A stretch of DNA of 42,303 bases, from the NCBI RefSeq assembly GCF_002101785.1, contig NZ_LQPJ01000005.1, forward strand, positions 1 through 42,303, read 5' to 3'. The notes under the pieces were generated by a model, which was not told the origin of the DNA, made no database searches, and saw only the letters and a list, made by a program, of their open reading frames with translations. This document shows positions 28,434 to 35,884 of this stretch, piece after piece. Each line of letters begins with the position of its first letter. Position 1 is the stretch's first letter. The position numbers were made by a program, and so were the translations under genes. The stretch is from Mycobacterium palustre (GTDB lineage Bacteria; Actinomycetota; Actinomycetes; Mycobacteriales; Mycobacteriaceae).

Positions 28434-29587
28434 ACCTGACCCCCGAGCAGCGCCGGCTGCAAGCCGAATTGCGGGAATACTTTTCGAACCTGATCTCGTC
28501 GGACGAGATGAAGGCGATGGAGCAGGACCGTCACAACGAGGCCTATCGGGCGGTGATCCGGCGGATGGGCAAGGACGGCAAGCTCGGCGTGGGGTGGCCG
28601 AAGGAGTTCGGCGGCTTGGGCTTTGGCCCGATCGAGCAGCAGATCTTCGTCAACGAGGCGCACCGGGCCGACGTGCCGCTGCCCGCCGTGACGCTGCAGA
28701 CGGTGGGCCCCACGCTGCAGGTGTTCGGCAGCGAAATGCAGAAGAAGAAGTTCCTGCCGGCCATCCTGGCCGGCGAGGTGCACTTCGCGATCGGCTACAC
28801 CGAGCCCGAGGCCGGCACCGACCTCGCCTCGTTGCGGACCACCGCCGTGCGGCAGGGCGACGAGTACATCGTCAACGGGCAGAAGGTGTTCACCACCGGC
28901 GCGCACGACGCCGACTACATCTGGCTGGCCTGCCGCACCGACCCGGAAGCCGTGAAACACAAGGGCATTTCGATCCTGATCGTCGACACGAAGGATCCCG
29001 GCTATTCGTGGACGCCGATCATCCTGTCCGACGGTGCCCACCACACCAACGCCACGTACTACAACGACGTGCGGGTGCCCGCCGACATGCTGGTCGGCGA
29101 GGAGAACGGCGGCTGGCGGCTGATCACCACCCAGCTCAACAACGAGCGGGTGATGCTGGGCCCGGCGGGCCGGGTCGCGGGCATCTACGACCGGGTGCGC
29201 GCGTGGGCGTCCAAGCCCGGCGCCGACGGCGTCGCCCCGATCGACCACGACGACGTCAAGCGGGCGCTCGGCGAGATCTACGCGATGTGGCGGATCAACG
29301 AACTGCTCAACTGGCAGGTGGCCGCCGCGGGCGAGGACATCAACGTGGCCGACGCCGCGTCGACGAAAGTGTTTGGGACCGAGCGGATTCAGTACATCGG
29401 CCGGCTCGCCGAGGAAATCGTGGGCCGGTACGGCAACCCGGCGGAGTCGGACACCGCCGAGCTGCTGGGCTGGCTGGACTCGCAGACCAAACGCAACCTG
29501 GTCATCACCTTCGGTGGGGGCGTGAATGAAGTCATGCGCGAAATGATCGCGGCGGCGGGCCTGAAGGTGCCGAGGGTGCCGCGATGA
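28424..29587 (+). CDS. fadE29: Acyl-CoA dehydrogenase subunit FadE29 (ChsE2)
   Basis: A 387-residue protein, the same length as in Mtb. Motifs: GWPKEFGGLG (~57-66), IGYTEPEAGTDLASL (~123-137), YIVNGQKVFTTGAHDADY (~148-165), and Glu241 in LNNERVMLG at the known catalytic-base position. The C-terminal signature is FGGGVNEVMREMIA. Partner of FadE28 in the heterotetramer that forms the C17 side-chain enoyl-CoA. It overlaps chsH2 by ATGA. Confidence 0.94.
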   Translation: MFIDLTPEQRRLQAELREYFSNLISSDEMKAMEQDRHNEAYRAVIRRMGKDGKLGVGWPKEFGGLGFGPIEQQIFVNEAHRADVPLPAVTLQTVGPTLQVFGSEMQKKKFLPAILAGEVHFAIGYTEPEAGTDLASLRTTAVRQGDEYIVNGQKVFTTGAHDADYIWLACRTDPEAVKHKGISILIVDTKDPGYSWTPIILSDGAHHTNATYYNDVRVPADMLVGEENGGWRLITTQLNNERVMLGPAGRVAGIYDRVRAWASKPGADGVAPIDHDDVKRALGEIYAMWRINELLNWQVAAAGEDINVADAASTKVFGTERIQYIGRLAEEIVGRYGNPAESDTAELLGWLDSQTKRNLVITFGGGVNEVMREMIAAAGLKVPRVPR

Positions 29588-30546
29588 CCGACATCCACGA
29601 AGCCGTCGCGGAGATCAAGGCGGCCGGCGGCCCCAAGCCGCGCGCCGGCCGCGACCCGGTGAACCAGCCGATGATCAACAACTGGGTGGAGGCCATCGGC
29701 GACCGCAACCCGATCTACGTCGACGAGGCCGCCGCCCGCGCCGCCGGGCATCCCGGGATCGTGGCCCCGCCGGCCATGATTCAGGTGTGGACGATGTTCG
29801 GCCTGGCCGGCGAACGCCCCAAGGACGACCCGATGGGTCCGATCATGGCGCTGTTCGACGAGGCCGGCTACATCGGTGTGGTGGCCACCAACTGCGAGCA
29901 GACCTACCACCGCTACCTGCGGCCCGGCGAGCAGGTCAGCATCACCTCCGAGATGGGCGACGTGATCGGCCCGAAGCAGACCGCGCTGGGGGAGGGGTTC
30001 TTCGTCAACCAGCACATCATCTGGCGCGTCGGGGACGAGGACGTCGCCGAGATGAATTGGCGCATCCTCAAATTCAAGCCGCGCGAGTCGTCGTCCGAAC
30101 CCTCCCCGGTGCCGGCGGACGTGGACCCCGACGCGATGATGCGGCCCTCGTCGTCGCGGGACACCGCGTTCTTCTGGGAGGGCGTCAAGGCGCACGAGCT
30201 GCGCATCCAGCGGCGCCCCGACGGCACGCTGCAGCACCCGCCGGTGCCGGCGGTGTGGCAGGACAAGTCGGAGCCGATCGACTACGTGGTGGCCAGCGGT
30301 CGCGGCACGGTGTTCAGCTTCGTGGTGCACCACGCGCCGAAGGTGCCCGGTCGCACGCTGCCGTTCGTCATCGCCCTGGTGGAACTGGATGAGGGGGTGC
30401 GGATGCTGGGCGAGCTGCGCGGGGTGGACCCCGGCGCCGTCACGATCGGGATGCCGGTGCGCGCAACGTATATCGACTTCCCGGCGGGAGACGCCGGGCC
30501 GGAGTGGACCCTTTACGCCTGGGAGCCCGCGGGAGATCGACCATGA
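29584..30546 (+). CDS. chsH2: Steroid enoyl-CoA hydratase subunit ChsH2 (MaoC + DUF35)
   Basis: A 320-residue two-domain protein. Residues ~1-165 form a MaoC-like hot-dog domain (WVEAIGDRNPIYVDEAAARAAGHPGIVAPPAMIQVW, shown by its core GDRNPIYVDE, ~39-48). Residues ~190-315 form a DUF35 OB-fold domain (FFWEGVKAHELRIQRRPDG), which lacks the usual zinc-ribbon cysteines. With ChsH1 it hydrates the side-chain enoyl-CoA, and the DUF35 domain docks the aldolase Ltp2 in the following reaction. ATGA overlaps on both sides (fadE29, chsH1). Confidence 0.93.
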   Translation: MTDIHEAVAEIKAAGGPKPRAGRDPVNQPMINNWVEAIGDRNPIYVDEAAARAAGHPGIVAPPAMIQVWTMFGLAGERPKDDPMGPIMALFDEAGYIGVVATNCEQTYHRYLRPGEQVSITSEMGDVIGPKQTALGEGFFVNQHIIWRVGDEDVAEMNWRILKFKPRESSSEPSPVPADVDPDAMMRPSSSRDTAFFWEGVKAHELRIQRRPDGTLQHPPVPAVWQDKSEPIDYVVASGRGTVFSFVVHHAPKVPGRTLPFVIALVELDEGVRMLGELRGVDPGAVTIGMPVRATYIDFPAGDAGPEWTLYAWEPAGDRP

Positions 30547-30944
30547 GCGCGCCGGCCGTGGAAGTGGGCACCGCGTTGCCCGAACTCAAGCTGTACGGCG
30601 ACCCGACGTTCATCATCTCGACCGCGTTGGCCACCAGGGACTTTCAGGATGTGCATCACGACCGGGACAAGGCGCAGGCCAAGGGGTCGAAGGACATCTT
30701 CGTCAACATCCTCACCGACACCGGGCTGGTGCAGCGCTTCGTCACCGACTGGGCCGGGCCGTCGGCGCTGATCAAGTCGATCGGGCTGCGGCTCGGGGTG
30801 CCGTGGTACGCCTACGACACGGTGACGTTTTCCGGCGAGGTGACCGCCGTCGAGGACGGGCTGATCACCGTAAAGGTGTTGGGCCGCAACAGCCTCGGCG
30901 ATCACGTCATCGCCACGGTCACGCTGACGATGGGGGATGCCTAG
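30543..30944 (+). CDS. chsH1: Steroid enoyl-CoA hydratase subunit ChsH1
   Basis: A 133-residue single hot-dog (MaoC) domain with TRDFQDVHHDRDKAQAKGSKDIFVN (core DFQDVHHDRD, ~33-42), the hydratase signature that supplies catalytic residues for the ChsH1-ChsH2 heterotetramer. The ATG at 30543 overlaps the chsH2 stop; a start 13 codons earlier lies inside chsH2 and is not hot-dog-like. The TAG stop shares its G with the ltp2 GTG (TAGTG). Confidence 0.93.
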   Translation: MSAPAVEVGTALPELKLYGDPTFIISTALATRDFQDVHHDRDKAQAKGSKDIFVNILTDTGLVQRFVTDWAGPSALIKSIGLRLGVPWYAYDTVTFSGEVTAVEDGLITVKVLGRNSLGDHVIATVTLTMGDA

Positions 30945-32113
30945 TGTTGTCGGGTAAGGCGGCCATCGTCGGCATCGGGGCCACCGACTTTTCCAAGGAC
31001 TCCGGCCGCAGCGAGCTGCGGCTGGCCGCCGAGGCGGTGCTCGACGCGCTAAACGACGCCGGGTTAAGCCCGTCCGACGTGGACGGGCTGACGACCTTCA
31101 CGATGGACACCAACACCGAGGTCGCCGTGGCGCGCGCGTGCGGCATCGGCGAGCTGAAGTTTTTCTCCAAGATCCACTACGGCGGCGGGGCGGCGTGCGC
31201 GACCGTGCAGCAGGCGGCGATGGCGGTGGCGACCGGGGTGGCCGACGTCGTGGTGGCGTACCGGGCGTTCAACGAGCGGTCCGGGATGCGGTTCGGCCAG
31301 GTCCAGACGCGCCTGGTGGGAGACGGTGGCGCCCAAGCGGATTCGACGACGTCGGACAACGCGTTTTCCTATCCGCACGGGCTTTCCACGCCGGCCGCGC
31401 AGGTCGCGATGATCGCCCGGCGCTACATGCACTTTTCGGGCGCGACCAGCCGGGACTTCGGTGTGATCTCGGTGGCCGACCGCAAGCATGCCGCCAAGAA
31501 CCCCAAGGCGTACTTCTACAAAAAGCCGATCACCATCGAGGACCACCAGAATTCGCGGTGGATCGCCGAGCCGTTGCGGCTGCTGGACTGCTGCCAGGAG
31601 ACCGACGGCGCGGTCGCGATCGTGGTGACCTCGGCGGAGCGCGCGCGCGACCTCAGGCAGCGCCCGGCGATCATCGAGGCCGCCTCGCAGGGCTCGAGCC
31701 CCGACCAGTACACGATGGTCAGCTACTACCGGCCCGAGCTCGGCCTGCCCGAGATGGGGGTGGTGGGCCGGCAGCTGTGGGAGCAGTCCGGTCTGCGGCC
31801 GTCGGACATCCAGACCGCCATCCTCTACGACCACTTCACGCCGTTCACGCTGATCCAGTTGGAGGAGCTGGGGTTCTGCGGCCGCGGCGAGGCCAAGGAC
31901 TTCATCGCCGACGGCGCCATCGAGGTGGGCGGCCGGCTGCCGATCAACACGCACGGAGGCCAGCTCGGTGAGGCCTACATCCACGGCATGAACGGCATCG
32001 CCGAGGGCGTGCGGCAGCTGCGCGGCACCTCGGTGAACCCGGTGCCCGACGTCGAGCACGTGTTGGTCACGGCCGGCACGGGGGTGCCGACGTCGGGCCT
32101 GATCCTGGGTTAG
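30944..32113 (+). CDS. ltp2: Steroid side-chain aldolase Ltp2
   Basis: A 389-residue thiolase-fold protein without thiolase catalysis. It performs the retro-aldol cleavage of 17-hydroxy-3-oxo-4-pregnene-20-carboxyl-CoA, releasing propionyl-CoA and a 17-ketosteroid, in complex with ChsH2. Features: AAIVGIGATDFSK (N-terminus), KIHYGGGAACATVQQA (~68-83), YRAFNERSGM, LYDHFTPFTLIQLEELGFCGRGEA (core YDHFTPF, ~289-295), and HGGQLGEAYIHGMNGI near the C-terminus, which includes the tyrosine-bearing active-site regions. GTG start; a terminator-like hairpin follows 13 bp after the stop. Confidence 0.94.
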   Translation: MLSGKAAIVGIGATDFSKDSGRSELRLAAEAVLDALNDAGLSPSDVDGLTTFTMDTNTEVAVARACGIGELKFFSKIHYGGGAACATVQQAAMAVATGVADVVVAYRAFNERSGMRFGQVQTRLVGDGGAQADSTTSDNAFSYPHGLSTPAAQVAMIARRYMHFSGATSRDFGVISVADRKHAAKNPKAYFYKKPITIEDHQNSRWIAEPLRLLDCCQETDGAVAIVVTSAERARDLRQRPAIIEAASQGSSPDQYTMVSYYRPELGLPEMGVVGRQLWEQSGLRPSDIQTAILYDHFTPFTLIQLEELGFCGRGEAKDFIADGAIEVGGRLPINTHGGQLGEAYIHGMNGIAEGVRQLRGTSVNPVPDVEHVLVTAGTGVPTSGLILG

Positions 32114-32126
32114 CTGCGGCTCGCGG

Positions 32127-32152
32127 CGAGGGTGCGGCTAGCCGCACGCTCG
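32127..32152. terminator. Hairpin terminator between ltp2 and the FHA-cyclase gene
   Basis: The perfect 16-bp palindrome GTGCGGCTAGCCGCAC (32132-32147) is extended by CGAG/CTCG outer arms around a G-G mismatch. It lies between convergent gene ends and has no U-tract, typical of mycobacterial terminators. Confidence 0.65.
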
Positions 32153-32168
32153 GCGACAAGGGGGCCGG

Positions 32169-33137
32169 CTAGCAGCGGCCGACGACCGGAAAGACGGTTT
32201 CCATTCCGCGCCGGCCCTTGATCGCCACCTGCTCGGCGCGGCCCCACGCGTAGTGCGACTCGACGGCGGCGTGCACGCTGGAGCTGACCATCACGTCGGC
32301 GTGCCCGGCGCGCCCGGCGATGCCGGCCAACCGGAACGCCACGTTGGTCGCGTCGCCGATCACGGCCGTGACGGTTCGCGTCATCGCGGCGAGCGCCGCT
32401 CGGCCCTGGACCACGCCCCAGCCCATGCGGATCGGCGAGCCGTCCGGCGCGCGCAGCGGCAGCGTGGGCCCGAGCTCCTCGACCCTGCGGTTGGCGGCGA
32501 GCGCGAAGTCGATGGCGAGCTGGTTGGCCGCCGGAATCGTCCGCAGTTCCCACACCGCGTACAGAGCGTCGCCGGCGTAGTGGTTGAGCGTGCCGCGGTG
32601 CGCGCGCAGCACGAGGTTGAGCTCGTGCCACAGATAGTTGAGGCTGCGGGCGATCACCTGGTTGTCGGTGACTTCGGAGATCGTCGAGTAGTTGGTGATA
32701 TCGCCGACCACCATCACCATGGTCTCCTCGACGATCCGGGTGAGGGTGGGGCTGGTGTTGGTCGCCCCGACGGAGTTGAACCGGTCCGAGCGGAAGATGA
32801 GCACGGCGTCGCCCACACAGATCTGGTCCTCGGGCTTGATAGGGACCTGCACGGCGCGCTCGAGCGGCATGCCGTTGAGCAACGTCCCGTTGGTGCTGGT
32901 GTCGATGAGGAAGGCTCGGTCGGTGGCGACGTCCAAGCGGATCTCGAGGTGGTTGCGGGAGATGTTCGGATCCGCGATGACCAGTCGGCGGTGTTCGTCG
33001 ATCCCGGCGCACTGCCGGCCGACGAACAGCTGATCGAAGATCGGTACTCTTTTTTCGCCGCCGTCGCTGTGCATGACGAGATGGGCCAACGGCTTGTCCC
33101 ACCAATCGGAGCGCATCGCTTGACGACCTAGCTGCAC
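32169..33137 (-). CDS. FHA domain-class III adenylate/guanylate cyclase fusion
   Basis: A 322-residue protein. Residues ~20-115 are an FHA phosphothreonine-binding domain: GR (40-41), SRNH (60-63), STNGT with Asn83 (81-85). Residues ~138-320 are a class III nucleotidyl cyclase domain with both metal aspartates (Asp146 in VVGDITNYS, Asp190 in AGDALYAVW) and the transition-state pair Asn265/Arg269 in DATNVAFRL. The purine-specifying lysine that usually precedes GD by three or four residues appears to be His186. No membrane segment is seen. The start is a GTG at 33137; an ATG 7 codons later is possible. It follows the cNMP-binding patatin gene after 45 bp, probably in one operon. This gene is not at this locus in Mtb, which has PPE63. 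Confidence 0.85.
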   Translation of the reverse strand: MQLGRQAMRSDWWDKPLAHLVMHSDGGEKRVPIFDQLFVGRQCAGIDEHRRLVIADPNISRNHLEIRLDVATDRAFLIDTSTNGTLLNGMPLERAVQVPIKPEDQICVGDAVLIFRSDRFNSVGATNTSPTLTRIVEETMVMVVGDITNYSTISEVTDNQVIARSLNYLWHELNLVLRAHRGTLNHYAGDALYAVWELRTIPAANQLAIDFALAANRRVEELGPTLPLRAPDGSPIRMGWGVVQGRAALAAMTRTVTAVIGDATNVAFRLAGIAGRAGHADVMVSSSVHAAVESHYAWGRAEQVAIKGRRGMETVFPVVGRC

Positions 33138-33182
33138 GCGAACCTGTTTCGCTGCAGAGCTAATAGTACCGGCAGCGGCCGG

Positions 33183-34937
33183 TCAGCGAACGAGCTCCGG
33201 CCGCGCTTCCAGGGCCGCGCGGGTGGCGATCCGCCCGGCCTCCAGGGCGGCATCGATGTTCTTGAAGTCCAACGGGCCGATCGCCGAGACGTCCGGTTCG
33301 ATGATCGCCGTGACTCGGGGAAGCTCGAGCAGGTTTCCCTTGGGGGCGGCGAGTTCGACGCTGCGAAGCAGCGTCTCTTGCAGCGGCGGTAGGGCTGTTT
33401 CCGTCCCGGTGATGAGCCTCCGCACGACCGCGGGCGGCTGAAGCCTCTCGGGGAGCGGGCCAAAACCCTTGGAGGGCACATACGTTCGGCGTAGGTCGAC
33501 GCATATGACTTCGCCGTCGGGGTCGGCGCACATCACGTCGGCCGGGAGGATGTTCAGCAGCCCACCGTCGACCAACAGCCGTTCGCGATGTTGCACGGGC
33601 GGCATGAGACCGGGTATCGAGATCGAGGCGCGCACCGCGATCCACAACAGCCCCCGCCGATGGATGACCTGATCGCCGGTGACGATGTCCGTCGAGACGG
33701 AGAAAAACTCTTTGGGCAGCCGTTCGATCAAGGTATCGGCGCCGAAGAAGCCTTCCACCAGACGGTCGACGCGCCGCCCCCTCGTGAGGGCTATCGCGGG
33801 CAGCGTGTAGTCGCCGAGTGGCTTGCTTTCCGCGATGAACTCTCGTGCCGCGGCGGTCGCATCGTCGGCGTCGATGCCCAGCGCGAAGGTTGCCGCGGCG
33901 AGGGCGCCGGCGCTCGTTCCACCGAACCGGTCGATGACGACGCCGGCCCGGGTGAGCTCCTCGTACACGCCGTAATGCGCGAGGCCGCGGGCGCCGCCAC
34001 CTCCGAGCACGAGGCCCATTGATCGCCCGGCGATCCTGCGGGCCAGCGCACCGACGCCGTCGTGGTCGGCGGGGTGGTGCGAAACCGGCTGCAGCAGGTC
34101 CCACCAGCTCGGATCCGGCACCACGCGGCAGGTGACGAGGTGGACCGGCCGTTGCGTGACCGGTGGATCGAGCGCTCGCGGTGGATGGGATTGATCGGCG
34201 ATGACGACGAGCCGGTCGCTTTGTGCGACGACGTAGCGCCGCCAGATGTCGCCCGAGCCGCGATCGGCGACCACCAACAACCAATCGTTGCTTCGCTCCA
34301 GGCGATCGAGGGTCTCGCTGAACGCTTCGACGAGCTCGCCGTAGTGATCGGCCGCGGCCGTCGCGTCGACGGGCGGGGCGACCACCGCGGTCTGACCGTA
34401 GGAGCCCAGGCGCTTGGCGATCGCGTCGACAACCGGGCCCGCGGCCGCGTCGCCGGCCGACAGCACGCCGACGACCCGGCGGCCCCGAGAAACGTTGGCG
34501 GATCGCGACTCTCGCAGCGTTACCGCCATCGCGCGGAACATCGCCGACTGCAGTTGCGGAGCCTTGGCGAGCAGTTCGGTGAACGTGTCGGCGGCGATCC
34601 GCCAGACGACGCCGTCCCGAAGCGCCCGGATCCCGGCCGAGCGCGCGGCGCCCGTGATCACGCCGAGCTCTCCGATCGAATCGCCGGTCGCCATCTCGCG
34701 AAGCACCACTCCGTCGGCACCGACGGCGGCGAATCGCCCCGAGGCGATCAGGTAGATGGCGTCGGACGGCTCTCCCATGTGAAACAGCCACTCGTTGGCG
34801 GGGATGTACTGGCGATCTGCGGCGCCGGCGAGTTGGTCGAGTTGTTCGTCGTCGATCTCAGCGAATATCGGGATGCCGCGCAGCGCGGTTCGCTCGTCGG
34901 TCACACGCGGTTCAGGGGACCGCCCGTCGGGGCTCAC
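33183..34937 (-). CDS. Cyclic nucleotide-binding patatin-like phospholipase (NTE family)
   Basis: A 584-residue protein similar in design to Mtb Rv2565. Residues ~20-140 are a cyclic nucleotide-binding domain with a phosphate-binding cassette GDSIGELGVITGAARS (Glu90, Arg99 in place). Residues ~150-280 are a linker domain. Residues ~305-500 are a patatin lipase domain with the oxyanion loop GGGGARG (312-318), nucleophile Ser342 in GTSAG, and Asp457 in VDGG, so the Ser-Asp dyad is intact. It probably hydrolyses lysophospholipids or other esters at the membrane under cAMP/cGMP control. GTG start at 34937 (a GTG 11 codons later, VTDERTALR, is also plausible). It is upstream of and co-directional with the cyclase, 85 bp downstream of chsH3. 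Confidence 0.88.
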   Translation of the reverse strand: MSPDGRSPEPRVTDERTALRGIPIFAEIDDEQLDQLAGAADRQYIPANEWLFHMGEPSDAIYLIASGRFAAVGADGVVLREMATGDSIGELGVITGAARSAGIRALRDGVVWRIAADTFTELLAKAPQLQSAMFRAMAVTLRESRSANVSRGRRVVGVLSAGDAAAGPVVDAIAKRLGSYGQTAVVAPPVDATAAADHYGELVEAFSETLDRLERSNDWLLVVADRGSGDIWRRYVVAQSDRLVVIADQSHPPRALDPPVTQRPVHLVTCRVVPDPSWWDLLQPVSHHPADHDGVGALARRIAGRSMGLVLGGGGARGLAHYGVYEELTRAGVVIDRFGGTSAGALAAATFALGIDADDATAAAREFIAESKPLGDYTLPAIALTRGRRVDRLVEGFFGADTLIERLPKEFFSVSTDIVTGDQVIHRRGLLWIAVRASISIPGLMPPVQHRERLLVDGGLLNILPADVMCADPDGEVICVDLRRTYVPSKGFGPLPERLQPPAVVRRLITGTETALPPLQETLLRSVELAAPKGNLLELPRVTAIIEPDVSAIGPLDFKNIDAALEAGRIATRAALEARPELVR

Positions 34938-35022
34938 GAGGCGCAGCTGTCGGAGTCCCTGCCCGCAACCTGGGCGCCCAGCATATTGCGCAGTTTAGCT
35001 GCAGTCGGCCCCCAGCAAAGGC

Positions 35023-35883
35023 CTACGCGGGGACGAGCTCGACCCCGGACAGCACCACGGCGTTGTCGCGCGAGGGGGCGACAACGGTGGCCACAAACCG
35101 GTCCGCGTCCTTCCAGATGCCGACCTTGAGGGTCTCGCCGGGGTAGGCCACCCCGGCGAAGCGCGCGCCGTAGGCGGCCACCGCGCCGGCATCGCCGTCC
35201 AGCAGCGAGTCGGTGATCGCCTTGCACGTCATGCCGTAGGTGCACAAACCGTGCAGGATGGGCTTGGGAAAGCCTGCGGCGGCGGCGAATTCGGGATCGG
35301 AGTGCAAGGGGTTACGGTCGCCGCAGAGCCGGTACAGCAGCGCCTGCTGCGGCAGGATCGGCATGTCGACCTCCAGGTCGGGCGCCCGGTCCGGCGCCGC
35401 GTCCTTCGATGACGGCCCGCGCTCGCCGCCGAAGCCGCCCTCGCCGCGGGCGAAGATGGACCGCCTCTGGGTCCACAGCAGGGCGCCGTCCGGGGCGCTT
35501 ACCGTGGTCTCGCTCCAGATCACCGCGGCCTTGCCCTTGTCCCAGATGTCGGTGAATCGGGTGACGGCCGTCGCCGAGCCCGACGGCGGCAGCGGCGCGG
35601 GCACCTCGACCCGCTCGCTGGCGTGCAGCACCTTGCTCAGTTCGATGTCGATCCCGGGGAACCGCACCGTCGGCGGCTCGGTGGCGTGGAAGGTGGCGGC
35701 GACGTTGCCGAACGTAGGCAGCACCTGCGGCGTGTCGTCCACCAGGTAGCGCAGCTCGCGCGGGTCCATCGGATCCGCGCCGGCGCCGAGGCCCAGGTGG
35801 TAGAGCTGAATGTCGCTGCTCACCCAGGAGAATTCGATCGGTTCCAGCTCGGCGGCCAGCGCGACCGCTACGTCGATCGGCAT
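35023..35883 (-). CDS. chsH3: MaoC-like steroid enoyl-CoA hydratase (Rv3538-like)
   Basis: A 286-residue double hot-dog (R)-specific hydratase. The N-terminal half is a degenerate hot-dog; the C-terminal half (~165-285) carries the hydratase-2 motif LLYRLCGDRNPLHSDPEFAAAAGF (catalytic Asp/His in GDRNPLHSDP, ~190-199) followed by HGLCTYG. It hydrates the side-chain enoyl-CoA in an early round of cholesterol beta-oxidation; the Mtb orthologue Rv3538 has been named ChsH3, to my knowledge. It follows kstD by one base and should share its KstR-controlled promoter. Confidence 0.88.
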   Translation of the reverse strand: MPIDVAVALAAELEPIEFSWVSSDIQLYHLGLGAGADPMDPRELRYLVDDTPQVLPTFGNVAATFHATEPPTVRFPGIDIELSKVLHASERVEVPAPLPPSGSATAVTRFTDIWDKGKAAVIWSETTVSAPDGALLWTQRRSIFARGEGGFGGERGPSSKDAAPDRAPDLEVDMPILPQQALLYRLCGDRNPLHSDPEFAAAAGFPKPILHGLCTYGMTCKAITDSLLDGDAGAVAAYGARFAGVAYPGETLKVGIWKDADRFVATVVAPSRDNAVVLSGVELVPA

Positions 35884-35884
35884 G

